From: Pseudomonadota bacterium
Lineage (GTDB): Bacteria > Pseudomonadota > Alphaproteobacteria > Acetobacterales > Acetobacteraceae
DNA: 7,560 nt
Direction of reading: 5' to 3'
Assembly: GCA_021808205.1 (NCBI GenBank)
Contig: JAKBCD010000057.1
Span: 344 to 7,903 of the forward strand
The position numbers were made by a program, and so were the translations under genes. The first letter of the stretch is position 1. Every line of letters starts with the position of its first letter. This document shows, in pieces, positions 1 through 6,744 of this stretch. Under the pieces are notes generated by a model, which was not told where the DNA came from, searched no databases, and worked only from the letters and a program-made list of their open reading frames with translations.

Positions 1-1
1 C

Positions 2-253
2 ATCACCCCAAACCGCTACCTGCAATCCATCGCGCCGCCTTATGAGGTTGAGCATGTTATTCATGCCGCGGCACCGGATGCCCGCCTGCAAGCCCTGCTT
101 CAGCTTGGCCCGTATGAGCCTTGCCTTTGCCTGCTGCGCCGCACCTGGGCAAAGACAGGCCCGGCCACACGCTCTTTGCTCACCCACCCTGGCAACCGTT
201 ACAGCCTGGGCAGCCGCTATAAACCGGGGGATTTCAACGCCCGCCCCGGGTAA
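2..253 (+). CDS. hutC: C-terminal part of a GntR-family regulator with UTRA domain, HutC-like (5' end outside window)
   Basis: An open frame runs from the window edge to a TAA at 251-253, giving the last 83 residues of a protein whose start lies outside the window. It reads like the C-terminal half of a UTRA ligand-binding domain. The end of HutC is recognisable in an 'APPYEVEHVI' segment, a 'CLCLLRRTWAKTG' strand (HutC: L-RRTW) and 'LLTHPGNRYSLGSRY' (HutC: hPG-RY-L-gRF). HutC represses histidine-utilisation genes and is released by urocanate; its DNA-binding winged helix would be upstream of the window. The hut genes themselves are not visible, so another UTRA-domain GntR regulator is possible. 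The antiparallel and alternate-frame ORFs here are lower quality. Confidence 0.72.
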   Translation: MTPNRYLQSIAPPYEVEHVIHAAAPDARLQALLQLGPYEPCLCLLRRTWAKTGPATRSLLTHPGNRYSLGSRYKPGDFNARPG

Positions 254-264
254 TGCCGAATCGC

Positions 265-293
265 TTTCCAAAATCTTTCTGCGGCGTTAAATT
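265..293 (+). promoter_or_regulatory. Possible sigma-70-like promoter for the 325 gene and efflux operon
   Basis: TTTCCA (265-270) and TAAATT (288-293) are separated by 17 bases, each matching four of six consensus positions. They lie in the only intergenic stretch before the rightward gene cluster, in a locally AT-rich patch. The expected transcription start near 300 would leave a short leader containing the GGAGG at 311. This is a consensus match by eye only. Confidence 0.2.
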
Positions 294-307
294 TTATACA
301 TGCCGCA
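280..307. repeat. 6-bp inverted repeat in the gap between the regulator and the 325 gene
   Basis: TGCGGC (280-285) and GCCGCA (302-307) are perfect inverted copies flanking a 16-base AT-rich centre. The pair spans the candidate -10 region and ends just before the ribosome binding site. It could be an operator half-site pair or a weak hairpin. It has no trailing T-run, so it is not a clear terminator for the upstream regulator gene. Confidence 0.3.
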
Positions 308-310
308 TTT

Positions 311-315
311 GGAGG
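311..315 (+). promoter_or_regulatory. Strong ribosome binding site that selects the TTG start at 325
   Basis: GGAGG is followed by 9 bases and then TTG at 325. The next in-frame ATG lies more than 50 codons downstream and would remove the membrane anchor. This Shine-Dalgarno sequence is the main reason for accepting the TTG start. Confidence 0.7.
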
Positions 316-324
316 CGGTGAATA

Positions 325-1089
325 TTGGATCGCGACATTCTGCTTCTTTCGTCCACGCTCTGTGTCTTGTGCCTCGGCATCATCCTGGTCTCTGTGGATA
401 TTTTCGCGGGCACTAGGCGCAAGGTGGTCACGCTGGCGCCGCCAAAGGATGATTTGCGGGTTTTTCTTCGCATCGCGCCGCCTATGACCAAGTCGCCCAC
501 CCAGCCTGGCCCCAACGAATCACTACAGCCCGGCCCCACGACCTATGAAACACCGCCCGCCCCGGCGGAATTCATTTTCCGGCGCCGTGTTTCTCGGGAT
601 TTTGCCTCCATGGAGCTGAGCCACAAGCGCTTCCGCTCGGCAACGGAAACCGAGGCAGCAGCCCCAGCACCGGTAGAAATCTCCATCATCCGCAACGAGA
701 TCCGCGCCGTGCTAGAGGCCCCGGCGCCAGCCGCGCCACGCCACGCCCGGCCGGTGGCAGAGCTGATCTGGACAGAAGCGGACCGCCTCGCCGTGCTCTC
801 CCTCGCCGGCGCCACCCCTGCGTCAGGCCTTGCATTGCTGAAACGCCACGGCATTGGCACGCTCATCGCAGCCCCTGGCCACCCGTTCCGGCAAGCCTGG
901 GAGGCTATCGACATTCTCCTGCTGCCCGATGGCCCAGATACCACGCCTCCCCTCGCCGCCCGGCTGCGCGCTAAGCTCGCCCGAGGGGAGCGGGTCGCGT
1001 TTTACACCGAAACCGGGCTCAGCGGCGCGGCAGCCTTGCTCGCGGCACGGTTTTCCAGCCGCCAAGCGGATCGTTCATCAGCGCGATGA
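325..1089 (+). CDS. Membrane-anchored hypothetical protein with degenerate phosphatase-like C-terminal domain
   Basis: This 254-residue protein starts with TTG behind a GGAGG. Residues 4-26 form one hydrophobic membrane segment followed by Arg-Arg-Lys, consistent with an N-in anchor or an uncleaved signal. Residues 50-145 are Pro/Ala-rich, probably a flexible linker. Residues 146-243 look like a compact alpha/beta domain. The order of 'LLKRHGIGTLIAA', 'IDILLLPDGPD' and 'ARGERVAFYTETGLSGAAALL' resembles tyrosine/dual-specificity phosphatases, whose P-loop is HCxxGxxR. Here the His, Cys and Arg positions read Tyr227, Thr228 and Gly234, so phosphatase catalysis is not expected. A degenerate rhodanese-like fold is an alternative. 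It lies 102 bp upstream of the efflux pump gene on the same strand and probably shares its transcript. The C-terminal end may be altered by a frameshift near 1050. No gene name can be assigned. Confidence 0.7.
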   Translation: MDRDILLLSSTLCVLCLGIILVSVDIFAGTRRKVVTLAPPKDDLRVFLRIAPPMTKSPTQPGPNESLQPGPTTYETPPAPAEFIFRRRVSRDFASMELSHKRFRSATETEAAAPAPVEISIIRNEIRAVLEAPAPAAPRHARPVAELIWTEADRLAVLSLAGATPASGLALLKRHGIGTLIAAPGHPFRQAWEAIDILLLPDGPDTTPPLAARLRAKLARGERVAFYTETGLSGAAALLAARFSSRQADRSSAR

Positions 1090-1191
1090 GCGCAGAACCC
1101 TCGACCAGATTCTTCGACAGGCGCTCTGCCGCAGAGCCGCCCTGCAAAGAACAGCTATCTTACTGACAGTTTTTCGTGGTTTCAGAGGCTG

Positions 1192-3204
1192 ATGCCAAAG
1201 CCGGATGAACTCCTCTTTGCCCTGAAAGCCTATTCCGGCGCAATGCTGGCTTTCTATATTTCCTGCCGGCTCGGGCTCGATAATCCGTATTGGTCGATGG
1301 CAACCGCCTTCATCGTCGCGCATCCCTTCGCCGGGGCCATGCGCTCCAAGGCCCTGTACCGTTTTTTTGGCACGCTCATCGGCGGCACTGCGGCGGTGGT
1401 CATGGTGCCAAACCTCGTTAACGCCCCGGTGCTGCTTTGCATCGCCATGGCGCTCTGGGTGGGGCTTTGTCTCTACATCGCCTTGATGGACCGCTCCCCG
1501 CGCGCCTATGCCTTCATGCTCTCTGGCTATACGGCAGCCATCATCGGCTTTCCCTCTGTCACCAATCCCGGCCATGTGTTCGAAACCGCGCTGACCCGAT
1601 GCGAGGAAATCACGCTTGGCATTGTCTGCACCACCATGGTCGGCACGCTCTTCATGCCGCGCGCGCTGGGACCGGTGCTGGCGGCACGAATCGCATCCTG
1701 GGTGAAACCGGCCGTGGAATGGTCCAGCGCCGCACTGGCCGGCGAAGGCGAGGCCGAGACCGCGCGCAATGCTCGCCGCCGCCTAGCGTTCGAAGCCACC
1801 GATACGGCGATGATGATCTCACAACTCGCCTACGATATTTCGAACATGCAGCCTTATGTGCGGCAGGTCACGCGGCTGCGCATGTATGTCATCAGCCTGA
1901 TGCCAGTACTTAGCTCCATCGGCCATCGCGTCGCGGAGCTTCGCCGCCTTGGGGGCATTACCCCGGCTTTGCAGACCGTGCTGGCGCGAACGGCGGAATG
2001 GATTCAAGCGGGGGTGACAGAAGACGCAGACCCGCTGCTGGCGCAAATTCAACAGCTCCACAATGAGCCGCCGGATTGGCAAGGGCTGCTGCGGGCCAGC
2101 TTGGCGTTGCGGTTGGAGGAGCTTGTCCGCATCGTGCATCGCTCGCGGCAGCTGCGCCTGCACTTAACCTCTGGTTCCCCGCCCCCGGAAAACCCCGCGG
2201 TGGAGGCGGAATATATCGCGGTGCTGCGGGAGAACCGCGACCACAAGCTGGCGTTTCTCTCTGCTTGCTCGGCCACGCTTGCCATTTTGCTTGTCAGTGC
2301 GATCTGGATTCAAACTGCCTGGGCCTATGGCGGGGGAGCGGCCATCATGGTCGCTGTCGCCTCCTCCTTTTTCGCCGCGCAGGACGACCCAGCCCCCGCC
2401 ATAGCGCTCATGCTGCGCAACGCCGTGATCGTGATCGTGGGCATCTTCGTCATCAACTTTGCTGTCCTGCCCACAATAACCGGTTTCGACGAACTTTATC
2501 TCGCTCTGCTGCCGGCAGGGCTTATCATCGGCGTGCTGGTGTCGCGCCCGGCCAGCTTTGGCACCGGCATGGTTCTGGGTGCGATCGGCGCCACGCAGCT
2601 TGCCCTGGGCAACGGCTACAACGTGGATTTCATCAAATTCGCCGAAAGCTCCTTCAGCCTTATCGTCGGGCTCGGCAGCGCGCTGGTGTTGACACGGCTC
2701 ATCCGCTCGGTGGGAGCGGCGTGGAGCGCGCAACGTCTGATGCGCGCCAATTGGCACGAAGTGGCCGCCGCCGCCGAAGCCGCCACCGCCCCGGACCGCG
2801 CTGCGATGACCGGCATCATGATGGACCGGCTGGGGCTGATGATGCCGCGCCTGGCCGCCGTGGCCTCCGGCGCTGACAGCGCCGCGGCGCATACGCTGCT
2901 GAACCTGCGCGTCGGGCTCAATCTCGTCGGGCTGCACCGCGAGCAATGGCGCCTGCCGCCTGAGGCGCGGGCCGGCAGCCAGCTCGTCTTTCACCGCCTC
3001 GCCGCCTTCTACCGTGCAGACCCGCGCCAGCCGCCCCCCCCGGCTATCATTCACGCGCTTGACGAAACAATCACCACTCTGATGCACGACGCGGCGGCGT
3101 ATCGCGAGGCGCTGATGATCCTCTCGGGCTTGCGCTCGGTTCTCTACCCTGATGCTGCCCCCCCGGAATTCGCATTACCCGCCCCTGAACTGGTGACTAC
3201 ATGA
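1192..3204 (+). CDS. aaeB: FUSC-family inner-membrane efflux pump, AaeB-like
   Basis: This 670-residue protein is close in length to E. coli AaeB (about 655), the membrane component of a p-hydroxybenzoate/aromatic-acid efflux system. It has the FUSC layout. There are about six N-terminal membrane segments (residues 13-155), a soluble helical region (about 160-345), a second membrane block (about 350-505) and a cytoplasmic C-terminal tail. The 'RSPRAYAFMLSGYTAAIIGFP' segment (101-121) and the 'TRCEEITLGI' segment (135-144) match family signatures. The ATG at 1192 is preceded by AGAGG only 3 bases away, a poor spacing, so the start is less certain than the frame. No in-frame ATG, GTG or TTG lies between the preceding stop and 1192. 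The stop overlaps the start of the next gene (ATGA). The exported substrate is inferred from the family. Confidence 0.9.
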   Translation: MPKPDELLFALKAYSGAMLAFYISCRLGLDNPYWSMATAFIVAHPFAGAMRSKALYRFFGTLIGGTAAVVMVPNLVNAPVLLCIAMALWVGLCLYIALMDRSPRAYAFMLSGYTAAIIGFPSVTNPGHVFETALTRCEEITLGIVCTTMVGTLFMPRALGPVLAARIASWVKPAVEWSSAALAGEGEAETARNARRRLAFEATDTAMMISQLAYDISNMQPYVRQVTRLRMYVISLMPVLSSIGHRVAELRRLGGITPALQTVLARTAEWIQAGVTEDADPLLAQIQQLHNEPPDWQGLLRASLALRLEELVRIVHRSRQLRLHLTSGSPPPENPAVEAEYIAVLRENRDHKLAFLSACSATLAILLVSAIWIQTAWAYGGGAAIMVAVASSFFAAQDDPAPAIALMLRNAVIVIVGIFVINFAVLPTITGFDELYLALLPAGLIIGVLVSRPASFGTGMVLGAIGATQLALGNGYNVDFIKFAESSFSLIVGLGSALVLTRLIRSVGAAWSAQRLMRANWHEVAAAAEAATAPDRAAMTGIMMDRLGLMMPRLAAVASGADSAAAHTLLNLRVGLNLVGLHREQWRLPPEARAGSQLVFHRLAAFYRADPRQPPPPAIIHALDETITTLMHDAAAYREALMILSGLRSVLYPDAAPPEFALPAPELVTT

Positions 3205-3407
3205 TCGGCGAAATCAATATTTACGGCGTGCTGTTTCCACCGCTGCTCATCTGGGTGTTCATTGCCTTGCTGCTCTCCGCGGCGGTGCGACGGGCCGTCT
3301 CCGCTTTGGGCCTTTACCGTTTCATCTGGCATCGCCCGCTTTTCGACCTTTGCCTGCTCGTCATGCTCACCGGGCTGGTCAGCCTGATGGCCAACCATTA
3401 TTTCTGA
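3201..3407 (+). CDS. aaeX: DUF1656 small membrane protein, AaeX-like
   Basis: This 68-residue protein overlaps the pump gene by ATGA, so translation is probably coupled. It has two hydrophobic segments (about residues 7-27 and 47-64) joined by a basic loop. The sequence follows the DUF1656 pattern: 'EINIYGVLFPPLLIW' at the start and 'LGLYRFIWHRPLFDL' in the middle. E. coli AaeX is 67 residues and is encoded with AaeA and AaeB. Its molecular role is not established, but it almost always accompanies FUSC pumps and HlyD adaptors. It is probably an inner-membrane accessory of this efflux complex. Confidence 0.92.
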   Translation: MIGEINIYGVLFPPLLIWVFIALLLSAAVRRAVSALGLYRFIWHRPLFDLCLLVMLTGLVSLMANHYF

Positions 3408-3419
3408 AACCGGAGTGCC

Positions 3420-4340
3420 ATGAAGCCCGTTTCCTTCATCTATCGCTTTATCGTCACGCTCGGTGCGCTGGCCGTGGCTGGAGTCGTCGCTTGGCAGCTC
3501 TGGATTTATTATATGGAGAGCCCCTGGACGCGCGATGGCCGTGTGCGCGCGGATGTCGTCTCGCTGGCGCCAGATGTCTCTGGCCCCGTCGTACAGGTTT
3601 TCGTGCACGACAACGAGTTCGTGCGCAAAGGCGCGGCACTGTTCCAGGTCGACCCCGCACGCTTCAACCTCGCATTGGCACAGGCCAACGCCGCCCTGGC
3701 GCAGGCCAAGGCAACCGAGGCCAAGGCGTACGCCACGATGCTGAACGCCGAGCAGAATGCCGCACGATACGCCGCCCTTTCCAGCAGCGCCACATCCGCC
3801 ATCTCGCGTGACGACGCCAGCACGCAGTCCCGCGCGGCGCAGGCGGAATATGCAGCAGCACAGGCGGCATATGCGGCGGCGCAGGCGGATCTCGGCGAGG
3901 CGCAGCTCAATTTGCAGCGCAGCACCGTCCGCGCGACCGTAAACGGCATCATCACTAATTTTTCGATGCAGCCGGGGGATTACGTGACCGCCGGACGCGC
4001 TGTCATCGCCATCGTCGATACCGACTCCTTATATGTAGACGGCTATTTCGAGGAGACAAAGCTTCGCCATATCGAGCCCGGCGACAAGGCAAAGATACAA
4101 TTGCTCCAGGGCGGCCCCGCCATCACTGGCCACGTTCAGGGCTTCGCAGCGGGTATCGCGGATTCCGAGCGGATCGCCGCACCCACCTTGCTCGCGGATG
4201 TAAACCCCACCTTCACATGGGTTCGTCTGGCGGCGCGGGTCCCCGTGCGGATCGTACTGGATAAAGTGCCCGCAGGCGTGAACCTGGTAGCGGGCATGAC
4301 CTGTACGGTCACCATCCTGCCAGAGAAAAAGCCGAAATAA
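3420..4340 (+). CDS. aaeA: HlyD-family membrane fusion protein (periplasmic adaptor), AaeA-like
   Basis: This 306-residue protein is near the size of E. coli AaeA (about 310). Residues 8-29 form an N-terminal membrane anchor. Residues 35-83 form the first half of a barrel-sandwich/lipoyl-like domain ('PWTRDGRVRADVVSLAPDVSG', 'VFVHDNEFVRKGAALFQVD'). Residues 84-165 are an Ala/Gln-rich alpha-helical hairpin, and 'STVRATVNGIITNFSMQPGDYV' returns to the lipoyl half. The later beta domain contains 'NPTFTWVRLAARVPVRI', typical of AaeA/EmrA-like adaptors of FUSC pumps. It should bridge the inner-membrane pump and an outer-membrane channel, which is not encoded here. GGAG (3412-3415) sits 4 bases before the ATG, and the gap from the previous gene is 12 bp, so it is in the same operon. 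Confidence 0.92.
   Translation: MKPVSFIYRFIVTLGALAVAGVVAWQLWIYYMESPWTRDGRVRADVVSLAPDVSGPVVQVFVHDNEFVRKGAALFQVDPARFNLALAQANAALAQAKATEAKAYATMLNAEQNAARYAALSSSATSAISRDDASTQSRAAQAEYAAAQAAYAAAQADLGEAQLNLQRSTVRATVNGIITNFSMQPGDYVTAGRAVIAIVDTDSLYVDGYFEETKLRHIEPGDKAKIQLLQGGPAITGHVQGFAAGIADSERIAAPTLLADVNPTFTWVRLAARVPVRIVLDKVPAGVNLVAGMTCTVTILPEKKPK
3837..3899 (+). repeat. Three tandem 21-bp units inside the adaptor gene's helical hairpin
   Basis: Three in-frame 21-bp units encode the 7-residue blocks AQAEYAA, AQAAYAA and AQADLGE (residues 140-160). The first two units are nearly identical in DNA. The 7-residue period fits a coiled-coil heptad, so the repeat lengthens the alpha-hairpin without disturbing its register. 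It may vary in copy number between strains. Confidence 0.7.
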
Positions 4341-4358
4341 CCAGAGAAACCACCGGCT

Positions 4359-5162
4359 CTAATTGCGCGCGTAAAGCACCCGCAACACCACGAACCAGTT
4401 CTTTTGATTGCCCGAGAGTAGCCCCTGCGCAGTGGCGTGCAGATGCTCCATCGTCACCGCGTCGTCGACATTGCCGCCGATCACCTGAACCATACCCGGC
4501 CCGCCGCCCGTGACAATGCTGCAATGCGCGGGAAAGAGAAACGAAGTTGGCAGAGCGGCAAATGTTAAGTTGCGTGCCCATCCGCGCGGGAAACAGACAA
4601 GATCGCCCAGACGTGGGGCGTACATCTTCGGGTTCTCCGCGATCAACAATTTGCCAGCATGATAAGGCCGCGCGGCATAGTTGATATAATAAGAGTGATC
4701 CGCCGCGTAAGGAAACGCAGGCCCTGCGCCCGCGATGCGCATAACGTATGAGATGAACGCGGCGGACCAGGCGTAATCGCCATTTTTATGAACCGGAAAC
4801 ACCTTGCCATTGGCATCGTGCTTGCCGGTCCAGCGTGTATCCGGCTGATCGGCGTTAAGCCCTTCCCACCAATATTCGCCTACACGCTGCCACAAACCCT
4901 GCTGGCGCTCGGCCATCGTAGCAGCGTGCTGAACATAGCCGGCACCGTCATTGTCATCCACGCGCTCGCCCCAAAGCCGCCATTCCCGCAGCGCGATGGC
5001 CACGGCAGCACTGCGAGAGAAAGCCTCATAGGGCTGGTTGGCAAATGGGGGCGCATGATTCCCCGCCGCGCAGGAGGATAAAAGCCACAAGCAAAGCGCC
5101 GCCGTCTTTCCAGAAAACTCCGATCCCACAAACTTACGGCATCCGGCGGCGGGCGTCCTCAT
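4359..5162 (-). CDS. DUF2272 family lipoprotein, NlpC/P60- or CHAP-like fold
   Basis: This 267-residue protein starts at the ATG (5162-5160) that overlaps the mtnA stop as ATGA. An ATG 16 codons upstream would lie deep inside mtnA and is less likely. The N-terminus (basic residues, then 'AALCLWLLSSC') looks like a lipoprotein signal with lipidated Cys31. 'DYAWSAAFISYVMRIAG' (residues 129-145), 'PRLGDLVCFPRG', 'AHCSIVTGG' and 'VIGGNVDDAVTM' match my recollection of the DUF2272 pattern. The arrangement recalls NlpC/P60 and CHAP cell-wall cysteine peptidases (W-C-A-A-F, then H-x-x-I-V), but the nucleophile position is Ser133 and the His position is His213. Enzymatic activity is therefore uncertain. 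It is probably an envelope-associated protein. It ends 18 bp from the convergent adaptor gene. Confidence 0.8.
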   Translation of the reverse strand: MRTPAAGCRKFVGSEFSGKTAALCLWLLSSCAAGNHAPPFANQPYEAFSRSAAVAIALREWRLWGERVDDNDGAGYVQHAATMAERQQGLWQRVGEYWWEGLNADQPDTRWTGKHDANGKVFPVHKNGDYAWSAAFISYVMRIAGAGPAFPYAADHSYYINYAARPYHAGKLLIAENPKMYAPRLGDLVCFPRGWARNLTFAALPTSFLFPAHCSIVTGGGPGMVQVIGGNVDDAVTMEHLHATAQGLLSGNQKNWFVVLRVLYARN

Positions 5163-6247
5163 GCGAGGTCGCTGAACATCTCTGTCAGCATCGGCTCGGT
5201 GGCATCGCACAACCCACGCTCAGTGATCAGCCCGGTGACAAGCCTCGCAGGCGTTACGTCGAAAGCCGGATTTGCGGCGGGGCTTGATGTCGGTACGATA
5301 CGCACTGTGGCAATAGAGCCATCCATGGCACGGCCAGTCATCGTGGTCACTTCGCTCGCGGCACGCTCCTCGATGGGGATTTCGGAAATCCCGTCGCGGA
5401 TCGTCCAATCAACGGTGGAGGATGGCAGCGCCACCCAGAACGGCACCCCGTTATCGTACGCACAGAGCGCCTTTAAATACGTGCCGATCTTGTTGCAGAC
5501 ATCACCCTGGCGCGTGACGCGGTCAGTGCCAACGATCACCAGATCCACCTCGCCATGCTGCATGAAATGCCCGCCGGCATTGTCCGCAATCACGGTGTGG
5601 TTGACGCCGTGCTTGCCCAGCTCCCAGGCGGTGAGGGATGCACCCTGATTACGCGGGCGAGTTTCCTCCACCCATACGTGCACGTCGATCCCAGCATCAT
5701 GCGCCATATAAATGGGTGCGAGTGCGGTGCCCCAATCGACAGTGGCGATCCATCCGGCATTGCAATGCGTCAGAACATTCACCCGTTTCTTGGCTTTCGC
5801 CTTCTCCTCAATCAGCACGAGGCCATTGCGGCCGATCGCCGCATTCACCGCAACATCCTCATCGCAGATCTTCATGGCCTCCTCGTAGGCGGCGGCGGCA
5901 CGGGCACCTGGCTTCAGCTTGCTCAACCGTGCGGCCATGCGCTTGAGCGCCCAACGCAGGTTGATTGCGGTGGGGCGCGTGGCCGCCAAAACTTCCAACG
6001 CCTGCGACAGGGCGGCATCAGAATTATCCATGCGCATGGCCAGCGCCACGCCATACGCCGCCGAAGCGCCGATCAATGGCGCGCCGCGCACCAACATGGC
6101 CTTTATGGCATGCGCCATTTCTTCAAGCGTGGTGAGCCGGACGAGATCAACGCTCCAGGGTAGCTTGGTCTGGTCGATGATACGAACAGACCAGCCATCA
6201 AGCTCATCCAGCCAGATCGAGCGGTAGGGCGTGCCGTCAATTTTCAT
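5159..6247 (-). CDS. mtnA: S-methyl-5-thioribose-1-phosphate isomerase
   Basis: This 362-residue protein has the full length of the MtnA/aIF-2B-related isomerase family. MtnA converts 5-methylthioribose-1-phosphate to 5-methylthioribulose-1-phosphate in the recovery of methylthioadenosine. Visible signatures are 'MLVRGAPLIG' (51-60), 'LTHCNAGWIATV' with catalytic Cys162, 'VEETRPRNQGASLTAWEL', 'DLVIVGTDRV' with catalytic Asp242, 'GDVCNKIGTYLKAL' and 'EIPIEERAASEV'. All are intact. AGGA overlaps the UPF0262 stop codon, about 12 bases before the ATG. The gap to the upstream gene is 14 bp and the downstream gene overlaps by 4 bp, so the three genes probably share one transcript. No other methionine-salvage gene is in the window, so the fate of the product (classical salvage or one of the shunts) cannot be told. 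Confidence 0.96.
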   Translation of the reverse strand: MKIDGTPYRSIWLDELDGWSVRIIDQTKLPWSVDLVRLTTLEEMAHAIKAMLVRGAPLIGASAAYGVALAMRMDNSDAALSQALEVLAATRPTAINLRWALKRMAARLSKLKPGARAAAAYEEAMKICDEDVAVNAAIGRNGLVLIEEKAKAKKRVNVLTHCNAGWIATVDWGTALAPIYMAHDAGIDVHVWVEETRPRNQGASLTAWELGKHGVNHTVIADNAGGHFMQHGEVDLVIVGTDRVTRQGDVCNKIGTYLKALCAYDNGVPFWVALPSSTVDWTIRDGISEIPIEERAASEVTTMTGRAMDGSIATVRIVPTSSPAANPAFDVTPARLVTGLITERGLCDATEPMLTEMFSDLA

Positions 6248-6261
6248 AGCGTAAAATTTTC

Positions 6262-6738
6262 CTAAAGTTTTTCATGTAGCGCACAGACAAGGGTGAATAG
6301 GCGACGCGCGGTGGAAAAATCAATCGCCAGCTTTCCTGCAAGCCGTTCCTTTATCAGTTCGGCACCTTCATTATGCAGCCCACGGCGGCCCATATCGATG
6401 GCCTGGATGCGCGCCTCCCGCCCCTCTGCCACAGCACTCGCATAAGAATCCAGCAACATCCGGTAATCGCGGATCAGCGTCTTGAATGGACCAAGCGCCA
6501 ACAAAACCGCCTGCACGGGCTGGTCGGTCTCATCCCGCACATCAAACACAAGCCGGCCTTCCTGAATTGAAAGATGCAGAATACTTTGCATATCCGGATG
6601 CCCCGGCAGATAAAATTCATTCTCCTGCGCAAGGTCTTGCACCGCCTGCTCCCGGTCGGCCTGCTGCAAAGAAGATATCCGATGCAGCGCCTCGCCACCC
6701 AGAACAACCCGCGTCAGCCTGCCTTTTGCAACCGCCAT
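6262..6738 (-). CDS. UPF0262 family protein
   Basis: This 158-residue protein matches the uncharacterised alphaproteobacterial UPF0262 family, whose members are about 155-165 residues long. Recognisable blocks are 'LHLSIQEGRLVFDVRDETD', 'LGPFKTLIRDYRMLLDSY', 'IQAIDMGRRGLHNEGAELI' and the end 'IDFSTARRLFTLVCALH'. The open frame extends 33 codons further, to an ATG at 6837. I chose the ATG at 6738 because GGAG lies 6 bases upstream, the family homology begins there, and the extension has no good ribosome binding site. The protein is soluble, with no signal peptide or membrane segment. Its function is unknown. It is the first gene of the leftward cluster, 14 bp before mtnA. Confidence 0.9.
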   Translation of the reverse strand: MAVAKGRLTRVVLGGEALHRISSLQQADREQAVQDLAQENEFYLPGHPDMQSILHLSIQEGRLVFDVRDETDQPVQAVLLALGPFKTLIRDYRMLLDSYASAVAEGREARIQAIDMGRRGLHNEGAELIKERLAGKLAIDFSTARRLFTLVCALHEKL

Positions 6739-6744
6739 GCCCGT

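Noticed and set aside
42..290. 82-codon rightward ORF
   Set aside because: It overlaps the UTRA-domain frame (2-253) out of phase; its product is a composition artefact and the UTRA frame has clear family motifs.
1086..1166. 26-residue ORF (MSAEPSTRFF...) overlapping the 1089 stop by ATGA
   Set aside because: No homology, no ribosome binding site and very short; it does not reach aaeB.
854..1192. 112-codon ORF overlapping the end of the 325 gene
   Set aside because: Its first half is an out-of-frame shadow of the phosphatase-like domain. Only its last part is of interest, as a possible frameshifted C-terminus, and that is reported as a finding.
2164..3087. 307-codon ORF on the opposite strand of aaeB
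   Set aside because: His/Gly/Asp-rich antisense shadow typical of GC-rich membrane-protein genes; aaeB on the other strand is unambiguous.
4320..4349. 9-bp direct repeat CCAGAGAAA at the end of aaeA and just after its stop
   Set aside because: Short and isolated, with no inverted termini or associated element; consistent with chance.
5555..6163. 202-codon rightward ORF across mtnA
   Set aside because: Antisense shadow; mtnA has intact catalytic motifs across the same bases.
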